A stretch of 64,000 bases of DNA. Source: Nansenia antarctica. Taxonomy: Eukaryota > Chordata > Actinopteri > Argentiniformes > Microstomatidae. The notes below the pieces were generated by a model. That model made no database searches. It saw nothing but the letters and a program-made list of their open reading frames with translations, and was not told the origin of the DNA. The stretch covers positions 48,094,516 through 48,158,515 of the forward strand of contig OZ022345.1 in the NCBI GenBank assembly GCA_963989245.1, given 5' to 3'. Position numbers and translations under genes: made by a program. Positions 30,601 to 62,525 of the stretch are shown here, one piece after another. Every line of letters begins with the position of its first letter. Position 1 is the first letter of the stretch.

Positions 30601-33297
30601 GCGAGTTCAAAGGATGGAGTGAGGTTCTTTCTTCGTAATCCAGAAGTCGTATCACAAAGACAAACAATGGGATTTTGTTGAGAGAATGATCAATGGAGGC
30701 ACTGCGGGAGCATTTAATGAGGCATCCTGCCTTTGTTATGGCAGGGATCCTTGCTGTGGCATGTTATGATATGTTTTGTAAGGTGGTATTTCACAAAGTT
30801 GACAATCAGGGTTTACATTACAGGGCTAATGGGCACCCCCACAGGGTATACAGCAGTATGACACCCACGCAGACTGATAGTGGAGTGCAGCTGTGTCCTG
30901 ACGGTTAACTCCTACAATGACAGCCAGCTCCACTGCAACACCATTACTAACCTTGTGTGTTAATATTTCAATCTGGAGTTACTGACGTGTAGATAAACAT
31001 GAAAGTCATTTACTGATATTGCAGGCAGGTGTGTGTGTGTGTGTGTCCACGTGCACTTCCTCCACAGTCACACTCTCTCACCATCTCTCATAGGGTTTCC
31101 CCCTGACCCTCCCTCACCATCAGGCCCTGGTAGTGACATCTTTTCCTGCCTGGGTTTGGGTGTGTCCCGCTGCCCCCAGGCGCCTCCCTGCAGCTCCGTC
31201 AGACCCTCCCAGAGTTTCACCCTGCTGTGCCGAGACCTCCTCCCCAGCCTGCTGCTGACCTCCAGGGACAGGGAGGCAGAAGAGGGTAGGTGGCCAGCTG
31301 CTTCTTTGTTTTTCTACCTCTGCTGTACCATCTTAACTCTTCTCTCTCACTGACCATAGGTAGGCAGCCAAAAGGGCACCTTTTATGTATGTTTATGTAT
31401 GTTTGTATGTACAGTATATCTCAAAAGTGAGTACACCCTTTAGATTTTTGCAAATATTCTGTTATATCCTTTCAGGGGATAACATTATCCTACTGAAACT
31501 TTGATATAACTTAAAGTAGTCAGTGTGCTGCTTGAATAACAGTATAGATTTATTGTCCTTTGAAAATTACTCAGTACACAGCTGTTAATGTCTAAACAGC
31601 TGGCAACAAAAGTGAGTACACCCAATACTATAGTGAACATGTCCTAATTGTGCCCAATGATGTTGTTTTCCCGCCCTGGTGTCATGTGACTCGTTAGTGT
31701 TACAAGGATTCAGGTGTAAATGATAAGCAGGGCTGTTCATTCATTCATTCATTCATTACATTTTGTGTTTTTGGCACAATTCTCTCTGAATGCTGGACAA
31801 CATGGCACCTCATGGCAAGGAACTCTCTGAGCGGCTGAAAATAAGGATTATTGCGCTTCACAAAGATGGCCTTAGCTATAAGAAGATTGCCAACACCCTG
31901 AAAATGAGTTGCAGCACAGTGGCTAAGATCATACAGCGGTTTTCCAGGACAGGTTCCACTCGGAACAGGCCTCGCCAGGGTCGACCAAAGAAGTTGAGTC
32001 CACGTGCTCAGCGTCATATCCAGAGGTTGGTTTCCAAAAATAGACGTGCGAGTGCTTCCAGCATTGCTGCAGAGGTTGCAGAAGTGGGATGTCAGCCTGT
32101 CAGTGCCCAGACCATACGCCGCACACTGCATCAAATCGGTTTGTATGGCCGTCGCCCCAGACAGAAGCCTCTTCTGAAACCGATGCATAAGAAAGCCCGC
32201 AAACAGTTTGCTGAAGACAATGAATCCAAGAACATGAGTTACTGGAACCATGTCCTGTGGTCTGATGAGACCAAAATAAACCTGTTTGGGTCAGATGGTG
32301 TACGGCGTGTGTGGCGGCACCCTGGTGAGGAGTACCAAGACAAATGTGTTTTGCCTACAGTCAAGCATGGTGGTGGCAGCATCATGGTCTGGGGCTGCAT
32401 GAGTGCTGCCGGCACTGGGGAGCTGCATTTCATTGAGGGACACATGAATTCCAATATATACTGTGACATCCTGCAGCAGAGCATGATCCCCTCTCTTCGG
32501 AAACTGGGCCGTTTTTTTAGGGCAGTTTTCCAACATGATAATGACCCTAAACACACCTCCAAGATGACAACGGCCTTGCTGAAGAAGCTGAAGGTTAAGG
32601 TGATGGACTGGCCAAGTATGTCTCCAGACCTAAACCCAATTGAGCACATGTGGGCATCCTCAAGAGGAAGGTGGAGTGCAAGGTGTCCAACATCTGTGGG
32701 CTCCGTGATGTCATCATGGAGGAGTGGAAGAAGATTCCAGAAGCAACCTGTGCAGCTCTGGTGAATTCCATGCCCAGGAGGGTTAAAGCAGTGCTAGATA
32801 ACAATGGTGGTCACACAAAATATTGACACTTTGGGCACAATTTAGACATGTTCACTATGGGGTGTACCGGTACTCACTTTTGTTGCCAGCTGTTTAGACA
32901 TTAACAGCTGTGTACTGAGTAATTTTCAATGGACAATAAATCTATACTGTTATTCAAGCAGCACACTGACTACTTTAAGTTATATCAAAGTTTCATTAAG
33001 ATAGTGTTATCCCCTGAAAGGATATGACAGAATATTTGAAAAAATCTAAAGGGTGTACTCACTTTTGAGATATACTGTATATATTAAAATGTATTTGTTT
33101 TAGCAGGGGAGGCTGCGGGAGGACGTCTGGCCAGAGATGTGCCCCTCCTGCTGGGTGCGTGCATGAACACCACTCAGCCTGACTGGAAGATAATGGCAGC
33201 AGTACAAACTCTGATGGACCGTCTCAGACCACTGAGGCCTTGCAGCCCACTCTTCTCCTACAGGTACCCTGAGTGCCGATATGATCAGGGATACTGA
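15926..33297 (+). CDS. dipk2b: DIPK2B (CXorf36 / DIA1R) secretory-pathway kinase-like protein, six coding exons
   Basis: Coding exons join 15926-16152, 17217-17481, 29428-29601, 29763-30051, 31094-31285 and 33107-33297. All junctions are GT-AG, the phases agree and the total is 1,338 nt, or 445 aa plus stop (TGA at 33295). The length is close to the human protein as I recall it (433 aa). Family landmarks in order are a hydrophobic signal sequence (about residues 16-33), the cysteine motif LDKCNACAGTSICKKFFK, WRPV, CPSQRLLDRVVRRYAEV, DKLRLLYTLAVN, FPGTEGWP, VFITDASTIGVID and the C-terminal SYRYPEC. The family (DIA1/FAM69-related) is predicted to be kinase-like and to act in the secretory pathway; catalysis by this member is unproven. 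ATG 15926 is taken as the start; ATG 15941 in the same frame would also keep the signal peptide. Intron 2 (11.9 kb) hosts fbxo47 on the other strand. The gene faces kdm6a tail to tail. Confidence 0.94.
16508..16835 (-). mobile_element. Tc1-like transposon remnant, internally deleted
   Basis: The left end CACTATATGGACAAAAGTAT is a common teleost Tc1 terminal sequence. Just inside, the - strand encodes ESLPRRVEAVIATKVGPTPY and stop, the typical C-terminus of a Tc1 transposase. A further remnant (GAVFMIW) follows from the core domain. Most of the transposase and the other terminal repeat are missing or degenerate. Confidence 0.75.
17217..17481 (+). CDS. dipk2b: dipk2b coding exon 2
   Basis: Acceptor AATCAAG|G, donor GAAG|GTAGGT. 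Encodes 88 residues plus one completing base. WRPVV and CSIEAVLRTTPRF match conserved DIPK2 segments. An N-M-T sequon (NMTDD) lies before the conserved WRPV. The donor is followed within 30 bp by a Tc1/mariner relic. Confidence 0.93.
17509..18074 (-). mobile_element. Tc1/mariner element relic with intact terminal repeats
   Basis: Terminal inverted repeats CACTCACTGAACACTTTATT and its complement ending AATAAAGTGTTCAGTGAGTG bound 566 bp. The - strand interior encodes decayed transposase: GGVMVWGMFS, YFQHDNAPCHKAKVVSN, then WPSQSPDLNP, i.e. DDE-domain pieces with stops and deletions. The element begins 28 bp downstream of the dipk2b exon-2 donor. The fragment at 2,834-3,090 is the same family. 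Confidence 0.85.
18086..18385 (+). repeat. inverted repeat copy 1 (GCCATGGCGGCC family)
   Basis: About 300 bp from TTAGTTGGGGGCCTTAGGG through CGCCATGGCGGCC to GACCCCTAATTTGCAT. The reverse complement of the same sequence lies at 29,085-29,393, with roughly 85% identity by eye. It directly abuts the decayed ORFs at 18,441-19,516, so it may be the terminal part of that element. Confidence 0.85.
18441..19516 (-). pseudogene. decayed ORF of an uncharacterised multicopy (transposon-like) family
   Basis: Three - strand open segments in order: 19516-19214 (a CYS-rich YHKRCRSYCSSC motif), 19030-18809 (acidic/Ser-Thr N-terminal-like, TFDHLTIAQIVALVEDSDPP) and 18743-18441 (DEAILLMRAALVLHKYCL, then TFDGSFLSNCL and NYIVLHGPEFL). 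They lie in different frames with stops between them. The pattern YH..CR and AA..LRK.C...TFTGSF...VL.GP recalls large anonymous protein families in fish and cnidarian genomes that behave like mobile elements. No catalytic domain is identified. Homology is recalled rather than computed. Confidence 0.5.
19978..20990 (-). mobile_element. L2/jockey-type LINE, 3' end of the reverse-transcriptase ORF
   Basis: The - strand ORF 20982-20314 (222 codons) encodes the region after the RT active site: GCISGGDEAAYRDEV, NNLLLNKSKTQEFIVDFRRK, RFLGHHMRDDLAW, ILTYGICNWFYSC and SRDPTHPGHVHFIRLPSKRRYR. The copy is 5'-truncated just downstream of where the catalytic F/YADD motif would be, so it is dead. The 3' end has the CATTGTTTGGTACCTGTACT-like tail with AATAAAG near 19,985. 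A second copy of that tail is at 45,003-45,187. Confidence 0.88.
21041..21280. repeat. duplicated 200-bp block, copy 1
   Basis: GTTAAGTCTGACGTCAAAAG through CAACAAGGGACACAGCACTT to AAAAGCGCTATATAAATAT. It recurs at 21,856-22,072 with only a few differences. The CGCTATATAAATATAATTAA junction occurs a third time at 21,681-21,830. Confidence 0.9.
21300..21690 (-). mobile_element. tRNA-derived SINE, family B (long variable arm)
   Basis: The - strand starts CGCGGTGGTGTAGCGGTCTA (box A-like) with GGGATCGAATCCC (box B-like) about 60 bp later. A GC-rich 250-bp body follows, then an AT-rich tail ending AAAAAGGGATAAAATCTG. The spacing suggests a class II (Ser/Leu-like) tRNA ancestor. It is inserted within the AAGCGCTATATAAATAT sequence, splitting duplicated DNA. 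Confidence 0.8.
21856..22165. repeat. duplicated block, copy 2
   Basis: Second copy of the 21,041-21,280 block, followed by ATTATTATTATTTCGGCATT and CGAAGACAGCGCCTCAGCC, which also occur at 21,700-21,840. This shows at least two rounds of local duplication. Confidence 0.88.
22497..23888. other. no gene recognised; AT-rich with small inverted repeats
   Basis: Holds a TATATATTATATTAGTTTAC duplication near 22,895-22,950 and a 100-bp element with GGGTTGCCAGAT / ATCTGGCAACCC ends (listed separately). Sequence close to 23,889 may be the 5' end of the hAT element that follows. Confidence 0.4.
22980..23079. mobile_element. short MITE with GGGTTGCCAGAT ends
   Basis: Perfect 12-bp inverted terminal sequences bound 100 bp. 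No target duplication is obvious. Confidence 0.5.
23889..25075 (+). pseudogene. hAT transposase / ZBED5-SCAND3-like pseudogene
   Basis: Starts ATG with MAKRKFDPEYVTFGFTY and a BED-like zinc finger remnant (VVCGDVLAQDSMKPSKCKRH, LKTKHP). It runs through SYHVAHLIAKEKIPHTIAEE and SNDTIGRRIEEMSGD, and resumes as CMGITTDGAASMTRKHSGVV and VLDDTLKDAVKMVNHI. It is broken by in-frame stops (the Cys expected before VVCG is a TGA), frameshifts and a roughly 200-bp unrelated stretch at 24,390-24,590. This is the domesticated or mobile hAT family often annotated as ZBED5-like. It lies immediately downstream of the fbxo47 3' end. Confidence 0.78.
25267..26040 (-). CDS. fbxo47: fbxo47 exons 8-10 and stop
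   Basis: Exon 8 (26040-25898) is ARLLLLCGNSVCYSVLASKALNGR. Its donor is the less common GTCAGT. Exon 9 (25744-25585) is VCEKDGYCMNWSVRMVQQVCEVF. Exon 10 (25406-25267) starts NDQEDLEIFQSLCCLLNASAHLH and then departs from the family; stop TAA at 25269-25267. The alternative frame over the last roughly 40 bases would give an ending (LYMFLT) more like the human one. Confidence 0.9.
25267..28933 (-). CDS. fbxo47: F-box only protein 47, ten exons, nested in dipk2b intron 2
   Basis: Exons in transcription order: 28933-28768, 28564-28412, 28156-28080, 27914-27837, 27751-27643, 27488-27315, 27117-26977, 26040-25898, 25744-25585, 25406-25267. Every junction is GT-AG, the phases agree and the sum is 1,341 nt (446 aa; human about 452). 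Identifying blocks are an F-box (LAPEVFEMILDRLS into VLQISVLSMVSKAISRRI), GLLFKRCTLLLPTK, IRLFCRQVLLDPW, FWLTRILKPWPIVSQARLL, LLLCGNSVCYSVLASKALNGR and VCEKDGYCMNW. F-box proteins recruit substrates to SCF ubiquitin ligases through SKP1. FBXO47 is known from meiosis and germ-cell work in mammals and, as I recall, in medaka. It lies wholly inside dipk2b intron 2 in antisense. The C-terminal tail looks frameshifted relative to relatives. The start is the first ATG upstream of the F-box. Confidence 0.95.
26112..26160 (-). mobile_element. inverted SINE/LINE 3' tail fragment
   Basis: GACATTTAGCAGACGCCTTT and ATCCAAAGCGACTTACA are the reverse complement of the common teleost tail. Only the tail is present; it lies in fbxo47 intron 7. 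Confidence 0.65.
26178..26742. mobile_element. 565-bp DNA element with GCC(C/T)GGTACACA(C/T)ATAA ends
   Basis: The left end AGCCCGGTACACACATAAAG and right end CTTATATGTGTACCAGGCTT are inverted matches. The interior has no transposase and includes paired CCGATTATCGG-like motifs. A nonautonomous element of unresolved superfamily, within fbxo47 intron 7. Confidence 0.6.
26977..27488 (-). CDS. fbxo47: fbxo47 exons 6-7
   Basis: Exon 6 (27488-27315) carries the most conserved block, IRLFCRQVLLDPW then FWLTRILKPWPIV. Exon 7 (27117-26977) carries LAKALILLHSDLEAKDW and AILEELI. Phases agree on both sides. Confidence 0.94.
27559..27623. repeat. (CT)n microsatellite in fbxo47 intron 5
   Basis: 65 bp of pure CT (GA on the fbxo47 sense strand), about 20 bp past the exon-5 donor. 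Confidence 0.96.
27643..28156 (-). CDS. fbxo47: fbxo47 exons 3-5
   Basis: Exon 3 (28156-28080) is GLLFKRCTLLLPTKDRL. Exon 4 (27914-27837) has CQGFSSYGAFLQ. Exon 5 (27751-27643) has AGWEELAWPRVFNFLCDFTNL. All align with the central region of vertebrate FBXO47. A 65-bp CT array (GA on the sense strand) starts about 20 bp after the exon-5 donor. Confidence 0.93.
28412..28933 (-). CDS. fbxo47: fbxo47 exons 1-2: basic N-terminus and F-box
   Basis: Exon 1 (28933-28768) starts with a basic stretch (KYHRRRRPYPVR) and enters the F-box at LAPEVFEMILDRLS. Exon 2 (28564-28412) completes it with VLQISVLSMVSKAISRRIMGY. The exon-2 acceptor is an unusual T/G-rich GTTGTGGTAAAG|TG; the more obvious TTGCAG seven bases further on would break the frame and lose conserved residues. 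Confidence 0.9.
28934..29084 (-). promoter_or_regulatory. fbxo47: candidate fbxo47 promoter / 5' UTR interval
   Basis: Only about 150 bp separate the fbxo47 ATG from the repeat copy at 29,085-29,393, and 494 bp separate it from dipk2b exon 3. The fbxo47 promoter must therefore lie here, inside the repeat, or overlap dipk2b exon 3. No TATA box is evident. This is inferred from position only. Confidence 0.3.
29085..29393 (-). repeat. inverted repeat copy 2 (GCCATGGCGGCC family)
   Basis: Reverse complement of 18,086-18,385, running ATGCAAATTAGGGGTCCAGA to CCCTAAGGCCCCCAACTA. It sits between the fbxo47 ATG and dipk2b exon 3 and ends 34 bp before the exon-3 acceptor. Confidence 0.85.
29428..29601 (+). 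CDS. dipk2b: dipk2b coding exon 3
   Basis: 58 codons in phase 0 with acceptor CCCCAG|GG and donor CTTCAG|GTAGGC. It carries the family-typical LLRCPSQRLLDRVVRRYAEV and DKLRLLYTLAVN. Its acceptor lies only 34 bp past the end of an inverted repeat copy (29,085-29,393). Confidence 0.96.
29763..30051 (+). CDS. dipk2b: dipk2b coding exon 4
   Basis: Acceptor TTTCCTAG|ATG, donor CAGG|GTGAGT. 96 codons plus one base, including FPGTEGWPFPRYHGSCGR, MFGLLEDGRVFITDAS and GVIDLEQ. This is the core of the kinase-like fold as predicted for the family. Confidence 0.96.
30052..31093. other. dipk2b intron 4; nothing recognised
   Basis: No clear repeat, RNA gene or exon was found apart from a short GT run near 31,030. 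Confidence 0.45.
31094..31285 (+). CDS. dipk2b: dipk2b coding exon 5
   Basis: Acceptor CTCATAG|GG, donor GAGG|GTAGGT. Encodes DIFSCL and cysteine-containing segments (SRCPQAPPCSS, LLCRDLLPSLL) that align with the human C-terminal half. The PPDPPSPSGPG start is a less conserved linker. Confidence 0.93.
31412..33077 (+). mobile_element. near-complete Tc1 transposon (1,666 bp) in dipk2b intron 5
   Basis: Ends CAGTATATCTCAAAAGTGAG and CTCACTTTTGAGATATACTG, flanked by TA on both sides as Tc1 elements are. The inverted repeats are about 210 bp long, with a second internal AAAAGTGAGTACACCC motif near 31,609 (IR/DR layout, two transposase sites per end). It carries one transposase gene with a single frameshift. 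Few mismatches between the two ends imply a fairly recent insertion. Confidence 0.95.
31790..32826 (+). pseudogene. Tc1 transposase with one frameshift
   Basis: Paired-like helix-turn-helix DNA-binding region (LSERLKIRIIALHKDGLSYK, MSCSTVAKIIQRF), GRPKK-type basic linker, second helical domain (ASSIAAEVAEVGCQPVSAQT), then the catalytic core with the three acidic positions in WSDETK, QHDND and NPIEH (DD34E class). The frame is lost just after PIEHMW, near 32,651, by a one-base deletion; the rest of the C-terminus (MPRRVKAVLDNNGGHTKY, stop 32824-32826) is intact in another frame. Length otherwise matches full Tc1 transposases (about 340 aa). Confidence 0.92.
33107..33297 (+). CDS. dipk2b: dipk2b coding exon 6 with stop
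   Basis: The acceptor is a tandem TAGCAG (NAGNAG type). Use of the second AG gives EEGEAAGG; use of the first adds one alanine in frame. It encodes an N-T-T sequon (CMNTTQPDW), LMDRLRPLRPC, the conserved SYRYPECRY and TGA at 33295-33297. A complete Tc1 element ends only 29 bp before the exon. Confidence 0.94.
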
Positions 33298-33660
33298 AGT
33301 CTAGCTGGACTACAACTACAGCACCCAGAGTGCCTCAGCTACAGAGAAATGGCGGGACTAAAACAGTGGACAGTGATGCCACAGCTGGGGATAACTTTGC
33401 TAACATAGCTACTAGGTGACACATATTGGTGTTGACAAAATGGAGTCCATGACAGACCTCTCCTCGGTGTATACTAGCATGTATACTAGTGTGTATACTA
33501 TAGTGTGCTCTCTCAGTTCATGGGCCGGTATGGTATTTTATTTGGAAAAATCTACTACCAAACAAGTGTTGCAAAGAAAGCACGGGAGGTTCAAATGTAA
33601 ATAAAGACAATTTTTGTTTAATGACGCATAAAACATCCTTCAAACAATAAAACCATTTCA
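33298..33660 (+). other. dipk2b: dipk2b 3' UTR and candidate poly(A) signals
   Basis: Non-coding sequence after the stop. AATAAA-type signals occur near 33,600 and 33,646 on the + strand and are the likely ends of the transcript. The exact cleavage site is not visible. Confidence 0.55.
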
Positions 33661-34597
33661 AGGAGAGTCTCTGTACAATGCTTGCTAAGCTGTTTTATTT
33701 CTATAGAAAACGTATGAGGGGCCGTGTTGAAAATGACACGACGCCTTCAAATTTAATGGCAGGTACTCTGGAAAGAAATTACAGCATTCCATCAACAAAT
33801 ATTCTCAAGCAATAAATATGCATTTATAAATAGTGTAAATTTACATCAAGATTAGAAACAGAACAAAATCACAAATTAAAGTTTATTCCTAAATCTATGT
33901 GCAACCCATATCTCTGGTGACTTGGCTGTTTTTTCTCTTATTGTTTCCTCTTTTTAACCTAAGAAATCCAAAAATCAACATCATGGTTCGAAAAATAACA
34001 AGACGTGATAAAACATAAAAAGCAGTAAAAAATTATATCACTATAACTCTTCACATTACAAAACTTTTGTCTTCTTTTTTGCCCGAAGAGACTTCTATCT
34101 ATCAAACATACAAAAGACCAGCTATGCTAGTTATTCATTTAGGGAAGGGGGGTATTGGGGGGGCAAACGCAATAAGAATGTGAGCATCAGCCCACAAACA
34201 GAATACAAAAAAGGAACAATTAATCAAGTCAGTAGTCTTTGTGTGATGTTGTTGCCAGTTCTAACATAATATATACAAAAACGTTTTTTCCATCCTATTT
34301 TTTGTCTGTTTTGTGAGTTTTCTAAAGAAGTACAGCTGAGCCAGCATTAGAACAGTCTGGTTGTGGTGGCGGGAGTAACAGCCACCCCCTCCAGTCCACT
34401 AGGGGGTGGCAATCCGCTCTGGGCAGGTTGCATAGACAAACAGCTTTCACACAGCTGCCTTGTGGGATAGCTACTAGCTACAAAGAGCAGTGGAGGACTG
34501 CTGGCTCACTTCCTGAATATCAGAAAAAAAATAGGTTCCAGAGGATTCCGCAAGTCTGTGGGATTCTTACTGTCCTCAGAACAATATCATGTTACAG
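33661..34597 (-). other. kdm6a: kdm6a 3' UTR with candidate poly(A) signals
   Basis: AT-rich sequence after the kdm6a stop with no ORF. AATAAA on the - strand (TTTATT on +) occurs near 33,885 and 33,694. With dipk2b signals near 33,600-33,650 on the other strand, the two 3' UTRs nearly meet or slightly overlap. Confidence 0.5.
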
Positions 34598-59708
<25,111 letters not shown>

Positions 59709-59943
59709 CTGAAGGTGGGAGAGAGAGAGAGGAGGTGGTTCAGATAGAGAGTGTGTTAGACAGAGTACAAACAACACACACAACACCATGTAACAAACAT
59801 GTAGAATCAGAGTATTCTGAAAACTGGTTGAGTTTTTATTAATGAGTCAATTGTCAGAGGACTATTTCACCCTTACGACAGGTGGCCTATTTCAAAGAAA
59901 TGTTTGAAGGACCTTGAATCCTTCCAATTGGATCTCTATACAA

Positions 59944-60412
59944 TAGTGGACCAAGCTGGTGGAGGGAGAAAGGTGGAGGGAGGGAGGGAGAGCGAGGTAG
60001 AGGGGGAGAGGCAGAGGGAGGTAGAGGTAGAGGGGGAGAGGTAGAGGGGGAGAGGTAGATGGGGAGAGGTAGAGGGGGAGGGGCAGAGGGAGGGAGAGGT
60101 GGAGGGAGAGAGGTAGAGGGAGGGAGAGAGGTAGGGGAAGGGGGCAGGAGAGAGGTAGAGGGAGGGGGAGAGAGGTAGAGGGAGGGAGAGAGAGGTAGGG
60201 GGAGGGAGGGAGGTGTAGAGGGAGAGGCAGAGGGAGGGAGAGAGGTAGAGGGAAGGAAAGAGGTAGAGGGAGGGAGGGAGGTAGAGGGAGGGAGGGAGAA
60301 GTAGAGGGATAAGTAGAGGGAGGGAGAGAGAAGTAGAGGGAGGGAGGGAGGGGGGTGGAGGGAGGGAGGGGGGTAGAGGGAGGGAGAGGTAGAGAGGGGA
60401 GGCAGCAGAGCA
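59944..60412. repeat. purine-rich minisatellite GGTAGAGGGAGGGAGAGA
   Basis: About 470 bp in which GGTAGAGGGAGGGAG-type units of 14-24 bp repeat irregularly. Almost no pyrimidines besides T on the + strand. The 173-179 codon open frames on the - strand are products of this bias. Confidence 0.92.
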
Positions 60413-60445
60413 AACACTGATGTCACTTTGGCAACAGTACTAACC

Positions 60446-60462
60446 CCCCCCCCCCCCCCCCA
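60446..60462. repeat. poly-C tract
   Basis: 17 consecutive C. Confidence 0.9.
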
Positions 60463-61278
60463 TTCTTAACAAAACCACACAACACAAACACACTGTAGAC
60501 ACAATATAAACTGAAAAGAAACATGCACACACACACAAACAACATACACACACATCTACAGAGAGAGCAGGTCTGACAACACTGATCTCATTGCTGACAC
60601 ACACACACACACGATGTGCTGCTCCGAGGCAAAGCACTGAACTCATCTGAACTCATCCCTCCCTCCCCCAATCGTCCGACCGCACTCGTGCGCTCCAGAG
60701 TGCTCTGAGAGAGCAGCTCCTCTACCGTGGAATAGATTGGCTGTGACAGAGAGCGTTAGGCAGACAGTACCCTGCAGAGAGAGAACTACACTCCCCAGGA
60801 AAGGGGTACGTGGGGGCATGGGGAGGACACAGCCCGCGAAACAACAGCAAAGTGCGCTCTGACAATTCTTCAATTACGAGTTCTGCCCATTACTGACAAG
60901 ATCCTGCCTCACCTTGTCATGTGAGCACTTAAATATACAAGCACAGCTAAAGATATATTAGGGGCAGCAAGGTTTTTTAAAGCGCCGCTGTTCTTTCACA
61001 TTACTGTTAGACTCTACAATACCTTCAAAGACATGGAGCTCAGCTTGTGGCATCCCACACTAGTGCAGCAACCTAATTTAACTACGCTAATCAAGATCCA
61101 GATGATGAGTTTAATCTGGTGTCGTGCTGGTGCGTGTAGCGCTTCGGGAACAGGGTTGGTGACAGTTGCTGTAGCACCATGACGTAACGTTACACATCTG
61201 ACAGCTCTGCATTCCTCTTGGCCTTTGGCTCGTGATGTAACTTGGCCTCTAGAGAAACCCAGATGTCCTGCTTTCCTC

Positions 61279-61279
<1 letters not shown>

Positions 61280-61328
<49 letters not shown>
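61280..61328. repeat. (CA)n microsatellite
   Basis: 49 bp of CA. Confidence 0.95.
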
Positions 61329-61330
<2 letters not shown>

Positions 61331-61399
61331 CCCCCTCTCGCAGATGGGAATAACTGTAAACTTGGCAGGTTGACAAGACTGGAGGCCTTCAAGGCCAGG

Positions 61400-62525
61400 G
61401 AGAGGGGGGCCAGGGTTTGTGGAAAGAGGAGGCAGAGCAGGACCTGGAGGTAGTGGGAAGTGGGGCCAAGGGTAGTGGGAAGGGAGGACCAGGGCTAGGG
61501 GGAAGGGAGGAGACGGGAGGACCAGGGGTAGGGGGAAGGGAGGAGAGGAGGGGACCAGGGCTAGAGGGAAGGGAGGAAAGGGGAGGCCCAGGGGTAGTGG
61601 GGAGGGAGGAGAGGAGGACCAGGGGTAGTGGGAAGGGGGGAGAGGGGAGGCCCAGGGCTAGGGGGAAGGGAGGAGAGGAGGACCTGGGGTAGTGGGAAGG
61701 GAGGGGAGGACAGGGGCTAATGGGAAGGGAGGAGAGGAGAGGACCAGGGCTAGTGGGAAGGGAGGAGAGGAGAGGACCAGGGCTAGTGGGAAGGGAGGAG
61801 AGGGGAGGACCAGGGCTAGTGGGAAGGGAGGAGAGGAGAGGACCAGGGCTAGTGGGAAGAGAGGAGAGGGAAGGACCAGGGCTAGTGGGAAGGGAGGAGA
61901 GGGGAGGACCAGGGCTAATGGAAAGGGAGGAGAGGGGAGGACCAGGGCTAGGGGGAAGGGAGGAGAGGGGAGGACCAGGGCTAGGGGGAAGGGAGGAGAG
62001 GGGAGGACCAGGGCTAGGGGGAAGGGAGGAGAGGGGAGGACCAGGGCTAGTGGGAAGGGAGGAGAGGGAAGGACCAGGGGTAGTGGGAAGGGAGGAGAGG
62101 GAAGGACCAGGGCTAGTGGGAAGGGAGGAGAGGGAAGGACCAGGGGTAGTGGGAAGGGAGGAGAGGGGAGGACCAGGGCTAGTGGGAAGGGAGGAGAGGG
62201 GAGGACCAGGGCTAGGGGGAAGGGAGGAGAGGGAAGGACCAGGGGTAGTGGGAAGGGAGGAGAGGGGAGGACCAGGGCTAGTGGGAAGGGAGGAGAGGGG
62301 AGGACCAGGGCTAGTGGGAAGGGAGGAGAGGGGAGGACCAGGGCTAGTGGGAAGGGAGGAGAGGGGAGGGAAGGACCAGGGCTAGGGGGAAGGGAGGAGA
62401 GGAGAGGGGAGGGCTAGGGGGAAGGGAGGAGAGGGGACGCCCAGGGCTAGGGGGAAGGGAGGAGAGGAGAGGGGAGGGGAGGACCAGGGCTAGGGGGAAG
62501 GGAGGAGAGGAGAGGGGCAGGACCA
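61400..62525. repeat. 33-bp VNTR (GAGGACCAGGGCTAGTGGGA...)
   Basis: Around 33 tandem copies of a 33-bp unit GAGGACCAGGGCTAGTGGGA + AGGGAGGAGAGGG, with GCTAGG and GGTAGT variants. G content is very high on the + strand. Because the unit is a multiple of three and lacks stops in two frames, 221- and 241-codon open frames appear; they are not genes. It lies in the kdm6a intron upstream of exon 59708-59588. Confidence 0.97.

Noticed and set aside
59887..60426. 173- and 179-codon - strand open frames rich in Ser, Pro, Leu
   Set aside because: Two overlapping frames with equal bias from a purine minisatellite, within a kdm6a intron.
61692..62417. 241-codon + strand open frame (GKGGEGRTRAS repeats)
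   Set aside because: A direct translation of the 33-bp VNTR. The unit length is a multiple of three, so open frames arise automatically; no start context or homology.
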